A DNA stretch of 64,000 bases, taken from Collybia mongolica. Taxonomy: Eukaryota; Basidiomycota; Agaricomycetes; Agaricales; Clitocybaceae. The notes beneath the pieces were generated by a model. The model saw nothing but the letters and a program-made list of their open reading frames with translations, searched no databases and was not told the origin of the DNA. A program made the translations under genes and the position numbers. The first letter of the stretch is position 1, and the number at the start of each line of letters is the position of its first letter. Positions 20,560 to 31,959 of the stretch are shown here, piece by piece. The stretch covers positions 4,154,001 through 4,218,000 of the forward strand of contig JAAXNY010000005.1 of the NCBI GenBank assembly GCA_013420905.1. Reading direction: 5' to 3'.

Positions 20560-22140
20560 TCACAAGATGGCCAACACTGAGACTGGCAGTCTTTGTTCCA
20601 TGCTGTGGCAGGTTTTGGGAGGTCTTTCGGCCATACAGTATGGGGGGTCAGATATAGATATACATGGTCCTGTAATGGAAAACACAGAAACATGGAGGGA
20701 TATTCCATACAAACAATATTTGTATGAGAGGTGAGGTTGATCTGTGGTTTCTCTGTCCATAAGATTTTGGGCTGAAAGTTCACTTGCCACTCCATCTGCA
20801 GCAAATGATATTACCAGTAACTCCAATCTGGCAGCCATTTTAAGGAATTGCATGTGCTGCTCATGGATATTGTCTGCTGTTTCTTTTCCATTAGTTGCAA
20901 TCAGTGCAATAACCAATGGCAGGTACTTGGGCAGAGGAATCTGTGGGATGTTCCAAACTTGGTAATCCACATAGAAGTAACATTGATGCATGGTTTTGTA
21001 CCTTCACGAGAATTGCTCAGACTTGCATTGTGATAACACCCTTCTTCTTTACCCTATTAATAATTTCATTAATATCATCCACATTGTCAACCTCACACTC
21101 ATGCAGTAGACAAGTAGAGCCAATGATATGACTTCCAAAGTCAGTAGAGTAGCTCAGGCATGCACAAACTTTTGTACAGTCACCCACCACAGCAATTGGA
21201 CCAGTATATCTGTGGACATCCACAAATTGCTTAACTTGAGCAACATTTTCAAAAATAAGTGAAGGGATTTTTAATGCATCATCTGAATTGGCAATTAGTG
21301 TCCTATTAACATATTAGAAGGTAGGAGTATTATGAATTTGGAAGGATGGATGGATCTTACTGCATAGTACAAAAAGAGGGACCACCCAGTGAGGCCTACC
21401 CCCAGCCCCTCAAAACCCATACCCTTATGAAGGGGTAAGGGTATTGCAGGGTAGGGGTAAGGGTATAAAATATTTACCCAAGGGTTACCCCTGTCATTCT
21501 CTAAACATTAGCAACCCCATTTTATACCCAGGTCCTGTAACAATCAATGCTCACAGGTTCAGCCCAAAAGCTAGATAGCAGTTCTGGAATACTGTTGAAG
21601 TTTCCAACTTCTCCATGTGAGAAGTCTACCCAAGCCAAGACCCAATGTGGTACTTTTCTGCCACACAGGGGTATTATCCATTGTGTTTTTCCTAACAAGG
21701 CAGCACATGTGTCAGGAGTAGGGCACTGTTAACTGCACACTCACAACAAAATACATATGTATTATTTAAACTCACAGCTGCAAGAATATGCTCTTCAATG
21801 GTTCCATACACCAACTCTTCTGGGACCTCACCAGCAACTAAGGGTCCTAACCGTGATGAAAACACACACCAACCAGACCCGTCACTCACTTCAGTGCCCT
21901 CCTGGATTAAAGCTGTGTATGCATTGGCAATTGATGCTGGAGATTTATCCCCATTTATAAGGGATTTCAGGTCCTTCAAGTCCACTACAACATTTCTGAT
22001 CTTACAGAGACCTTTAAGAAGCTTGTCATCTACAGCTATCTTTTCATGAGGACCCATACTAGGACTCATACTAGTTGAGACTGGCAGAAGGCAGAAGAAG
22101 TTTTTATTCATGCTTCTTCGAGGATTGTGAATCTGGGCTC
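20560..22140 (-). pseudogene. Decayed transposase-like gene (possible P-element/THAP9-like relic)
   Basis: Read on the minus strand, several frames join into one decayed protein. Near 22050 there is EKIAVDDKLLKGLCKIRNV; near 21220 YTGPIAVVGDCTKVCACLSY; near 20950 WNIPQIPLPKYLPLVIALIA, then LELLVISFAADGVASELSAQ. It ends with a DPP[YH]..KT..N motif spread over two frames near 20620. I recall similar proteins, with an AADGAAS motif followed by a DPxHxxKTxRN motif, as repeated genes in Agaricomycetes. The second motif resembles the P-element/THAP9 type of RNase H-fold transposase, but this is inference from memory. Several frameshifts, no terminal repeats seen, and the C-terminal end is cut by the copia 3' boundary. 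Confidence 0.4.
21395..21545. repeat. GGGTA/TACCC-rich insert
   Basis: A short tract of imperfect inverted and direct copies of ggggtaagggta and tacccaagggttacccc, ending near ttttatacccaggtcctgt. It interrupts the decayed transposase-like gene and could be a small non-autonomous element. No target duplication identified. Confidence 0.3.
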
Positions 22141-22642
22141 TGGCTCTTCTCACATTGAAACCGATCAAATGAACCAGCAACCCATTTTTTTGAAAAAAAA
22201 TCCCCCAGGAAGGTCTGAAACCCACTATATATATAGGCCGAAGATTTTGCCAAAATTGCCTCAAATCCGCTATTCTGGGCTGGGAAATTGGCATTTTGGG
22301 AGTCTCAAATCCGCAATAATTTTCCGAACATATAGGGGAGCTTCCGGGGGCCTGACACGTCATAAAAATACGATCTGGAGCGAGAGACAATTTACATAAT
22401 TTTGCAAGTCTCGCACACAATAGGATACGAAAATATGAAGAGAATACAGGGGGACGCACATTATGGAAGATATTTATCAGTCCAAGCACACAGATATTTA
22501 CAGGATGATAACGAAGATAACGATTGAAACAAAACACATATTACATTGGGGATAGCAGATTTTACCCTAGCACTGGGAAGTCGATCAGCCCAAGCAAAAC
22601 AGAACGAGGTTTAGAAATGCAAGCCAATTTGTGATAACTATG

Positions 22643-23353
22643 TTAGTCATAATCAATCCACCACTGTGGTTGCTTTCCCAGAATCTCCACGAGGAGATCA
22701 TGCTGGGCTTGCGTAGGCCTACGCTCGTACGATCCACGGATAGATGTGCAAATAGCGAAAAGGGGAACGGAATCTTGCTCCGGGTCCTTAGTTACAGAGA
22801 CCTCCCCTATGGCATATGTCTCACGTGTCGGCTTGCCGAGCTTAAGGTCTAGGTCTGGTAGGCCTGTCCGCCTCCTGATATCCCTTAGAGCCGCGGACGC
22901 CTTCCCAAACCTGTCGTGGCTGCGGTAGTTGGGTTTTCCCATCCATTGAAAATCGGCATATGCGGTCAGCCATTGAGGCGAGGAACTGACGGCATAAACG
23001 AGCTTGTGGCCCCTCGAATCCATGCGGGGGATTGGGAGGTCCATTGGTTCCTGGTTGACTTTGGACGCATCGTGATCTATAATAAGAGTCAGTGGAGACG
23101 TCACAAAAAACATTGGATAACTAACGGTCATTTCCTGAAGCGAGTTTGTTAGGGAGACTGCCATGACGAGAATGAGTAGTCGCCAAATACTGGACGATGG
23201 TCCCCACCTTATAAAGGGTTGAATGTGCAGTACTTCTATATTAGGCACAGCCCGGAACTCGCCGGCTGCAGAATCCTCCTCATTGTTGAAATCGAGGGGT
23301 CTGCCCCAGACTAAGTTGGTGCATTTATCCTGGGTCACCTCCAAAGTATTCAC
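22643..23353 (-). CDS. Uncharacterised 236-aa protein, family with three relics in this window
   Basis: Single open frame from MNTLEVTQDKCTNLVWGRP to the stop at 22643. I do not recognise a domain. A hydrophobic stretch (WRLLILVMAVSL) lies near residue 57, then LPIPRMDSRGHKLVYAVSSS, a basic region with RFGKASAALRDIRRRTGLP and a C-terminus PTQAQHDLLVEILGKQPQWW. The bases corresponding to residues 100-140 and the C-terminus recur in three relics (7071-7230, 23874-24240, 24630-24840), showing these are the conserved parts. Whether it is still expressed is unknown; a transposon-derived gene is possible given the neighbourhood. Intron use upstream cannot be excluded. Confidence 0.5.
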   Translation of the reverse strand: MNTLEVTQDKCTNLVWGRPLDFNNEEDSAAGEFRAVPNIEVLHIQPFIRWGPSSSIWRLLILVMAVSLTNSLQEMTVSYPMFFVTSPLTLIIDHDASKVNQEPMDLPIPRMDSRGHKLVYAVSSSPQWLTAYADFQWMGKPNYRSHDRFGKASAALRDIRRRTGLPDLDLKLGKPTRETYAIGEVSVTKDPEQDSVPLFAICTSIRGSYERRPTQAQHDLLVEILGKQPQWWIDYD

Positions 23354-23698
23354 TAAGGCCGACGAGCAGACTCATTATGCTTACGAAGCTGACAAAGCTA
23401 TACAAATTCTGGGGGCAATTATGGTAATCGTTGTTGGACTTTTCCAAGTGCCTGGGACTCGCAGTATTTTCAATTGAGAGCACACTGTTTTTTTGGAGCG
23501 TTTCCCCTCGATTCTCCTCTTGGGTTCTAAGGCCCAGAAAATTTTAAACCGTCATTTTCGCTCGTCACGCCACATCATGCCACAAATCGTAACCGGGAAA
23601 TACGAGAACACGCTTTGTGAAGGGTGGGCGGTATTCCGGACACATAAAACGTTCACACAGCAATAGTGATGGAAAGAACGTGGACTGCAAGAAATCTA

Positions 23699-23856
23699 GC
23701 ATTTAATGCCTATCTGGGAAATCTAAGTCAGCCCAAAAGAAAGATAAGGAATAATAAGCGATTAGCGTGCCATTCTAGCACACAATGCCAATCTGGGAAA
23801 TCTAAGTCAGCCCAAAAGAACTATAAGGAAATTTTAAGCGATTAGCGTGCCATGTT
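23699..23856. repeat. Two tandem copies of a 79-bp unit
   Basis: The unit atctgggaaatctaagtcag...aagcgattagcgtgccat starts at 23712 and again at 23791, with a few substitutions and small indels between copies. Non-coding, between the 236-aa gene and its first relic. Confidence 0.85.
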
Positions 23857-23873
23857 GTCACAACCACACCTAG

Positions 23874-24240
23874 TCAAAATCGATCGACCATGCGGTTGAA
23901 TCCCCGGGATCTGCACCAGGATATCATGTTGAACGTGTGTGGGCTGTATAAAGAATGGTAAAGTTCACCTTTCAAGTAAGTATCAGTGCACGCGACCAAC
24001 CATTCGGGTGTAAGACTGACCGCGTAATCGAGCTTGTGGCCCTTCGAGTCCAGGTAAGGGATTGGGAACTCCATTGGTCCCTGTTTGACGTTGGGTGTGT
24101 CAATCCGCAGTGAGCATCAGAGGAATCCTTGTGAAAATTTAGGACGACTAATAATCGTGGCCTGAAGGGGATTTTTTTAGGGAGAGGTTACGAGTCGATG
24201 ATTATGGTGATCATCACCTTCAACTTAGGGCTGCCAGCGA
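23874..24240 (-). pseudogene. Fragment of the 236-aa family, middle part
   Basis: Minus-strand translation gives PMEFPIPYLDSKGHKLDYAV followed by SLTPEWLVACTD, aligning with PMDLPIPRMDSRGHKLVYAV and SSSPQWLTAYAD of the gene at 22643-23353. The C-terminal half is missing. Upstream similarity (tttttagggagagg) extends to about 24180. Confidence 0.75.
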
Positions 24241-24629
24241 GCTTTTTTGGCACACAAAAGCCAGAAAAAGAAATGCCAGGTTGCGACCATCAGGCTCCCC
24301 TACGCATGCTGATCAGGATGTTTTGGCTTGGGGTTGACTCCGGGTAAACTTCAAGTTATGTGAACTTATTACCTGATCTGGACGCGCATTGAACAGCTTA
24401 GAGAATCAACGTGAGCCTCAACTTGAGTAACGACTTCACAACAGCTATAACGACAGCATAGAGTCGGACTTGGGTGACAGGAAAGGGGAATAAAAACAAA
24501 GAACTTTGGGCACGTCGTAGGGTTTGCGCAACGATGGAAACAGAGACACAAATTACAGCGATTTGACGAGTATTACATTGAATAAATTTGAAGTTGGTCC
24601 ATGCACAACGGAAGATTAGAAAGGCCCAA

Positions 24630-24840
24630 CCCACCAATTCTTCGCATGTAATCGATCCACCAACGCCATTGTTTCCCGCTAGGATATCGTGTCGGGCCGG
24701 TGTAGGATCTGCGCATGTACGACACATGGAAAGAGGCGTAGGTGGCGGCGAGGGACAGAATGATATGGCTCCTTCTCCGGAGCGCCGGCGAGAGCTGTAC
24801 ATCGAAAATAGTGGCACAATTTTCTCAGTATTCAAAATAA
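24630..24840 (-). pseudogene. Fragment of the 236-aa family, C-terminal part
   Basis: The plus-strand sequence aatcgatccaccaacgccat (24650) to about 24720 matches 22648-22740 (aatcaatccaccactgtgg...). On the minus strand it keeps VPLFSMYSS and PTPARHDILAG, corresponding to VPLFAICTS and PTQAQHDLLVE in the intact gene. An insertion separates the two pieces. Confidence 0.65.
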
Positions 24841-25529
24841 ACGTGCCTTAAGCAATAGGACTGATTGCCTGGCATCAAAGCAAGACAAAAAAGCCAGAGA
24901 TTCTCTGCATGATCCACGCCCCACCTCACAGGTTGCCCAGATCGAAACGTCATACTCCTCAATGCCGAGATCGGGAACGTGTTTTGTCCAGTGTGCCTCG
25001 GGAGTCAGTCCTTGGTGATGTTAAACCCGTCAAATAGCATGTCGTGGAGTAATCCAGTTGGGAAATGGGGGTTTTATGAGCGAGTTGGGGTCCTCGTGTT
25101 TGATTGAATCTGTTGAAGTCTGTAGTATGGACCATTAATAGCGAATATGATAATCAAGCGGTGCTTACATGCATCGCTTCCGTAGGTCTAAGGAGAATAA
25201 AGGTGGACATGGCAATAACAAGTCTACTTTCATGCAATTTTTTTAAGCGCAATGGTGGCTCGAGTGACAAAAAGCCGGCCACCCAAACAACCAAAGCCTG
25301 TTCCGTATTCGGAATCGGAAATGTGGCAGGGCAATATTTGGATCACAACCACCAGGATGGGTTGATCTTGACCTCAGTCTTTATCAGTGAAAGGGTCCGT
25401 TATCAAGCTCGATGAGAGGTCACCTGTATCGTCTTGACAGTGATAAGACCACCAAAACCAAAGAAACGGGGAAGCCACTCAACAACACTCAACCTTCATC
25501 TTCTCTCCTTCGACAACCTGGAATCTATC

Positions 25530-26444
25530 ATGACCAACACACTCCCGAACGAGTTGATCAAAGAAATACTCTCCCCAGTGTTCCATGTGTCCGACGACAC
25601 ACTCCATGACATATCGGATATATCTCCATTCTTTAGACTGTCTTACCAGCCATGTTCGCTCGCACTCCTGGTCTGCAAGCGTTGGAAGTCGGTCGGAACA
25701 CCCCTTCTTTATGACGTCGTTATTCTTCGCTCAAAGGCACAGGCATGCGCACTTGGGTTTACGTTGCGGAAAAACAAAGATCTTGGTCCCCTCATCCGGA
25801 AACTTCGGGTCGAAGGCGGTTATGGAGTGGCCATGCGCACGATTCTCACTTCCTCCCCTAATATTATAGATATAAGCCTCTCCTTGGATTTACGCTCGTC
25901 TGACAGTGTTAAAGGGCTTGTCGATTCCCTTTCTTCCATCAACCCCCGCCGTCTAACAATTCTAGACCCGCAAAAGAAGGACACAAAGCTTAACGTACCC
26001 CTACAACGGTTAACCGAGGAGCTTATAGCGTGCCTCAAAATTTGGTCAAACTTAGTGAGTCTAGAAATCCACGGTTGCTCAACAAGCGAATATCCACTTA
26101 TGCAGTCTGGTTGATTTCTCCAGCGCGACGTATTTCTCCCCAACACACCTAATCGCCCCCCAATTCCCCAGATTTGTGATGCCTTGGATCATGTCCCGAA
26201 CATCTATTCCATTACCATTCCAGGACAAGTGCAACCTCTTTTCGCCGCTCGCATCGAAAAATTTGCAAAGATTCAATCATTAAGAAGGATTTGGGTAAAT
26301 TTATTGAAAAATGACGACGAAGCCGTCGAAGTTGTCGAAATCTTGAAAAATATGTATACCCGCATCAACTCTCATGTAGTTCTCCCTATCAGGCTGCCTC
26401 CCATGTTAGTAACACATTGGCACGATGTTCCTCCTTTCAACTGA
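25530..26444 (+). CDS. F-box protein 1
   Basis: Two exons, 25530-26054 and 26124-26444, give 281 aa. The N-terminus is an F-box: LPNELIKEILSPVF at residues 5-18 and LLVCKRWKSVGTPLLYDVV at about 55. This is the usual SCF-ligase adaptor fold binding Skp1, and the rest of the protein is Leu-rich, LRR-like. The start is the ATG directly before the F-box. The 69-bp intron (GTGAGT..CAG) has a length divisible by three and contains the only in-frame TGA, so unspliced transcripts would be truncated. Agaricomycetes carry large families of such F-box proteins; the substrate cannot be inferred. Confidence 0.72.
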
Positions 26445-26506
26445 CACCGTCGTCTAGGGTCAAAGGGCCTCATTTGTTTCTGCCCTCTAATCCACTATAT
26501 ATTCCT

Positions 26507-27797
26507 ATGGAACACGCGTCCAGGGATGTATATGATTCAATATGGGATCGTATCCTGCGGTTTGCCATTGATGTGGATCCCCGGCCCCACAGTTTTTCCA
26601 AGAATGGTCAAGAAAGTCGGCGGCCGAATTCTAAGCACACAAATATATCCATTGTATCAAAGACTTTTCGTGTATGCCGCCTTGTTTGTTCCGTTTGCCT
26701 TTCCTAACTAAGCCTACATTTGTTCTATGTAGCGGCTTTCCATCCCTTACATGAATCGTATCTTACACGCATGTGAAGACAGAGATCTACGACAATATGT
26801 ACACAGCCTGAAGCTTGACCCTTCTAAAGGGCCTCAACTTCAAACCATTAGATTTTTTCCGCATCTGCCGCACTTAATGTATGCTGTCAACCTGGGCTCC
26901 ATTACTACAATATTGTCGCAGGCTTCCAATCTCACCAGCATCAGCTCCCTCTACTACACTGCAAGCATCAATCGTCCTGGACAATATTATTCGGACGCCT
27001 ACTTACCTATGCCTTGGTCCGACTTCGAAAAGTTGGCGCAGATCACCGGCCCAAACATGGTATATCTCACAGACATAATGATTCCCGAGACGAAAGCCAT
27101 CAAATCTCTGGCCCTGCTATCTCGTTTCTCTGCTTTGCGGGAATTATCAATCATAACAAAGATGAAATTCGACACAAAAGCACCAGTATCAGTTGATTCG
27201 TTGCCGAGTCTGGAAGTATTAAGGCTTTGGGACAGTGACCCATCGTTCCTCGCGGTATTGTCCAAGCTTAAGTGAGTTTCGATCTGGTTCTTCCGTCCTC
27301 CAGCTGTTCTGAAAGAAACACCCAGTTTGCCTGCCCTCCGAGAACTGGATATTCTACCACGGCACTACCCACATACAACCACGAAATTTCTTGAAGCTCA
27401 CGGCCCCAAATTACTCACGCTTACGCTTGAACATAATGACTTCATTTTCTATTTGTGTCCCAATGTGACTACTTTAACACTAAAACGATTGCAGTCTCCG
27501 GTACGTCTTTTCGTTCAAAATTCTTTTCAAAGGAAGGTGTTCAATTTAAATAGAATGATGGATATGCGATACCACGGGCTGAAAACAAACACATGCACAT
27601 ATCCAAGATCGTATTTTCTGGGAAGTATTACCCTAAGTGATTATTTCATCTTTTTTTTTGCCAAGACACTCACTAATTTGACTCGATTATCGCCCTCTAC
27701 AAGGTTTGACACTGCCTCCATTACTGATTATTCTGCCTTTCCTGCCCTTCGAGAAATTCAAATCCATGATATCGGGCAATGGCCTTCCACCGAGTGA
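26507..27797 (+). CDS. F-box-like protein 2
   Basis: Exons 26507-26671, 26733-27271 and 27326-27797 join in one frame (391 aa). The start MEHASRDVYDSIWDRILRFA followed by NISIVSKTFR/RLSIPYMNRI across intron 1 is a degenerate F-box typical of mushroom F-box proteins. The rest is made of Leu-rich segments (ALRELSIITKM, SLEVLRLWDS, ALRELDILPRH, LLTLTLEHNDF). It lies 62 bases after F-box gene 1 on the same strand. A further intron inside the last exon (from gtacgtc near 27500) is possible, so the C-terminus is uncertain. Confidence 0.6.
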
Positions 27798-28358
27798 GCA
27801 TTGTTCGTGCCATAAATGAGGTTAATAATATGACAACGAGTCATTAGATATCTGATCTCCAAGAGCCCGTGGCCCGAATATGCAGATGTTCTATCAGTTC
27901 ATGGTATCGCCCTCAGTAACAGCAGCGGAATTTCCTGGCGGCCTCGACTCAAGTACTCGCGAAGTTAATATACTCAACAGAATGGCCTTGATACCTCGAA
28001 TCTTTCTGCGGCCCTAATTCATTTAGATCTACTTTCCTATTCGTCAAGAGGGTACTCAAGACGTTGTACCTATATTTAGACTTTGATGACCCAACGGAAA
28101 ATTTTCCACCTACCCGTAACACGAGACGTAACAGAATCGTATTTAATAAAAACCAATGTCCTAATTATCGACAAGCCTCGATATTTTCAAGTTCTGCCCA
28201 GTGAAGAGGATAACCAATAAAGTAGAATATACGCAACGAATGAAGCTAAATCATGTCCGAAGGTGATAAACGAAGGAGCGGTTAAGTTGCTAGGGTTCCC
28301 ATCGAGAGTTGGATAGCACCGGAGCGGCGACACCAAAAGCAGAAGAGGTCTAGTAAAA
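27798..28358. other. Intergenic, no gene seen
   Basis: Between the F-box gene and the convergent laccase. Only short frames with stops. AT-rich near 28130-28190; it probably holds the 3' ends of both genes. Confidence 0.5.
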
Positions 28359-30515
28359 TTATAGCTGATCAGGAGGCAGGGAATCATATTTGGGGCACAG
28401 GTTCTTCCAAGCCTCTGCGAACACGGATTTATCTCATCAGCTTGTTCGCACCCAATTCGATTTGAAGAAAACTTACCAGGGACGGGATTTTCCTCGACGG
28501 TGTGTGGAATATCCTCTGCGAAGACGACAGCGAGACCGCTGTGGGCTATGTTAGTAAACTAGTATGTTAATGCGGATGTGACGACGTACAGCTCCAAGTG
28601 CCAATCGATGTGGCTAGCGGGGCAGTGAGCATGGAGAGAAAACCTTCAGACCAAACGAACGACGTACCAATGCAAGAACCAGGGCCCGGCGTTGTCGGTT
28701 TTGAAACGAATAGTTGCATTGCTGCCGTCGAGCCCGGTATCGACTGTATCCCGGCGGACAGGATTTATGAAATTATATGTTTCACTACCCGCGCTGCGTA
28801 TCACTGAGAATGAATGCTGTAGAACCATTGGTTCATAAACAAAAGCGATAAAGTACGAAAGGGCTTACTCCGTGTAGGTGGAATGGATGCTGTGACGCGG
28901 ATATCAGCTTGGTTTAGACAACTGAAGGAGGAGTGGCTTACAGGTCCGCCGAGAGCTTCACCAGTGCCTGGTAAGGACAACTCGATTACCTTATCTCGAG
29001 GAAGAGCATAATAGCTTCCATTAGGCAACAGTTCCTGTGCCGTCTTGGCGCCGCTTATGATTTGGAGGAACGTCGGAACGCTGGGTGGGATCCACGGGTG
29101 GCCGTTCATCGTGAACTTGGAGATATTAGCATCGAAGTCGTGCATAATGTTCAAGACAACATCAGCACCACCGACGAATGGCTGCCCAGGCGCTGCGGCA
29201 TCTGTAAGAGCGTGTAAATCGATTTCTCTCAGTGGCTTGCCGCTAGGCACCAGCGCCGTCTTCGGGTCCGCGATCGGTGCGCCGGCATAGCGCAGGATGG
29301 CTGAGTTCCGCCCGCCCTCGAAGCCAGGGTCTCCGAGCAGGGCACTGGGATTAGCACGGATCCAGTAGTTGGAGACGGGCTGGTTCGCTTTGACGACGAC
29401 TGAGTAGCGTTGGCCGGCGTGAATCTGGATCGAATCAACCTCGTGGGGCACTGTGTTCTCTCCGTCGGCTTCAATTACGGTCATGGTGTGCTGGTCAATG
29501 GAGAATACAAAGTTGGGTTCACAGGACATTCCGATGATCCGGAATCGATAGCGCAGGCCCTTTTTGACGGTGACGACTGATAAGGGCACCATAGGTCCGC
29601 CGTCGTAACGCCCCTTACCGTTGATCAGAGTTGATAGCGCGGGAGGTGGGACTACGCCAATGGAGCGCGCTGGGACATGGTACCTAGACATAGTGTTGAG
29701 CTATGAACCCGGGGAGCTAGAATGAGCTAGATATACCATTCCGCGAGGGTGATAACTGTCGACTCTATAATACGCGAACATGTTAACGGGTAATATGAGA
29801 GGATTTGAGAATATGGCACTGACCATTATCGACATCGTACAGATATTTGTGGGGATCGTTGGGATCATATATAACCATAGCGCCACGGAGACCATCACAG
29901 TATTGTGTAGCTGATCCGAGATGAGAAAGATTAATAAAATCAAATGTCGGTCACCTACATAGATGAGAATGATACCAGTATGTGCCAGCTTGGTTAGGCA
30001 CCGGGAAATCGTAGAGGAAGGAGTCGCCCGGGGCGATTGGGCATTGCGTGACGAAAGCTGTGCCGTCAGCATAATTCTTTCCCTTTTGATGGATACCGTG
30101 CCAGTGCTTGTGGCAAAGGTGAGGCGAGATTCGTAACCCTGGATGAACTTCAACACGTACTATTGATGTGCTACGTAACATCGTAGGGTCTATCAGGGTG
30201 TCGGTTACATTGAGCAAAAATCTATCTCCCTGAATACAATGATAAGTGGGAAAATGGCAACAACAATGGAATAATTTACTTTGTTTCCTCTAATCAGTGG
30301 ACCTGGAAAGGTGCCCCCCGCTAGTACAGCACTACGGAACTATTGTGAATAGACTTTACAGGGAAGAGACTATATAGAACTGACGATCGATTAAAGCCAT
30401 CAGGGCTGATAACCTTATTGACAATCTTCAGGTTAGCGACTGGACCAATAGCAGCTTGCGTGACCCCCAGAGAAGAGAGCGCGAAGGCGCCAATGAGATG
30501 TATCGAAGCAAACAT
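28359..30515 (-). CDS. lcc: Laccase (secreted multicopper oxidase)
   Basis: Twelve exons on the minus strand: 30515-30385, 30331-30280, 30229-30161, 30106-29959, 29910-29824, 29764-29737, 29683-28942, 28889-28869, 28816-28668, 28613-28590, 28538-28477 and 28414-28359. They join without a frame break to 522 aa, the usual laccase length. Residues 1-21 are a signal peptide ([21 protein letters not shown]). All copper ligands are present: HWHG, WYHSH, HPFHLHG and [10 protein letters not shown]. By position the residue beside the type-1 copper is Leu, as in the medium-potential class. It oxidises phenols with O2 outside the cell, for lignin attack, pigment or detoxification. The N-terminal mature part ISPDGF and DNA order agree with basidiomycete laccases. 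Three exons are only 21, 24 and 28 bp. Confidence 0.96.
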
Positions 30516-31950
30516 GGGAAACGGGGTATCATTGCCACTATGCGACCAGCTTTATAATCCTTTGAACAGCGGATTGACGCGTGGTTTCTCTGATAGGGAT
30601 CGAATTTCAGGTTAGCACCTTGAAACCTGATCCTGGGGTAGGTAATGTGGGTGTGGTAGACTAACCGAAAGTAGATGTGCGGGACCGAGTTGTGAGTTTT
30701 TTCGCGCCCTGTTGATAAGTCGCGGTAGCCAAGCTGTCAATGGTTAGCTACCTTCTACTATGTAGGACGTGCATTACGATAAAACGTCGATTAGTATCAG
30801 CCACGGGCACATGGACCTTGAACGGCTTCAGGTCGGTTGGTGGTGGTATTTCCCATTTCGTGATTCCCGTATGTATGCAACCCTAGATGTGAACCTCTAG
30901 AAACCACCATGTAGTGGAGTAAATGTCGATCAGGTTGATTGGTGGAGGGCAAACATTCCGACAAGTACGGCATGTCACAGAAGGACAGGGAACATTAACG
31001 CCTCGGCGCTCAACGCAAATGAATTAGGTTTACGAGATTTGATATGATCCTGCCAAACGGTAATGAGTGGAGGCCAGCTTCTGTCTGACATTTAGTTGGT
31101 ACGTGACGCTGGAGAGCTATATAATACAAAACGTACCTATATCCTTGTGCCCCCGAGATTGAGGTATGAATGGGAAGAGAGCAGTCCTCGGATGATGCAC
31201 TCGATTCCATATTTAGATTAACTCTCAGCGAGAGAATCTCTTCAGTCGCTGAAGCGCTGATGCCAACTGAATGAAACTTAACCCCAGCATTAAGGTCCTT
31301 AGGAACTCGAATTTTTCTCCGTTCGGGTGCTGAGCCCACACGAATGAATATATCATGTATCATGCTTGATAGTTAAGTGGGTCTTCGTGGGTCTTTGTAG
31401 GGCCTTCGATGTCTTGAATAAAATAAGTAAAGATCAAGACGTATGTTGCTACTAGACTTGTTGAGTGGTTGAGATCGTGGGAAATACATCACCTGAGCGC
31501 GTTTTGCTCCCCCTTATATTTCGTTCTTACACTTGTATACCCGTGAGTATTAACGAAAGCCGATTCACAGCTGAAGAAGAGACTTAACGGCCTCATGCCA
31601 CGAAATAGATTTACCTGGACCGCACCACCTATGAGTACAGTATCCCCATATATCCCCACTTCACGATTCCGGGCGGACCAGCAGACACCTGTCTGAGTAT
31701 GACAGGAGACCAAGGGCCTAAAAGTGACCCACGATATTTGACCATATAACTGCATTTCCTCCACATATAAATTCTACCCGATGACAAGGAGTTCATCAAG
31801 TACCAGGGAAGTCTGTGACTACTCTATGGGACGACCAGTATAATATGATAACCTTCAGAGCTGGCCCTGCTCGGTAGAACGAGGGTGCTTTACACACACG
31901 CACCATAGCCGATGTTTTTAGTCACATGGGTAGGCTGAGGCTATACAGGC
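30516..31950. other. Laccase upstream region and intergenic sequence
   Basis: No supported gene. Two minus-strand frames (31010-31363, 117 codons, and 31489-31764, 91 codons) could be exons of an unknown gene, but no intron joining them keeps the frame and I recognise no motif. The first few hundred bases above 30515 should contain the laccase promoter; I did not identify a convincing metal- or xenobiotic-response element. Confidence 0.35.
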
Positions 31951-31959
31951 AGAGAATGG

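Noticed and set aside
21405..21540. Interstitial telomere-like tract (gggtaagggta)
   Set aside because: The unit is irregular and is not TTAGGG; an insert with inverted TACCC/GGGTA words fits better.
31010..31764. Two minus-strand frames as a single two-exon gene
   Set aside because: The best donor/acceptor pair puts a TAA in frame before the second piece; support too weak for a gene call.
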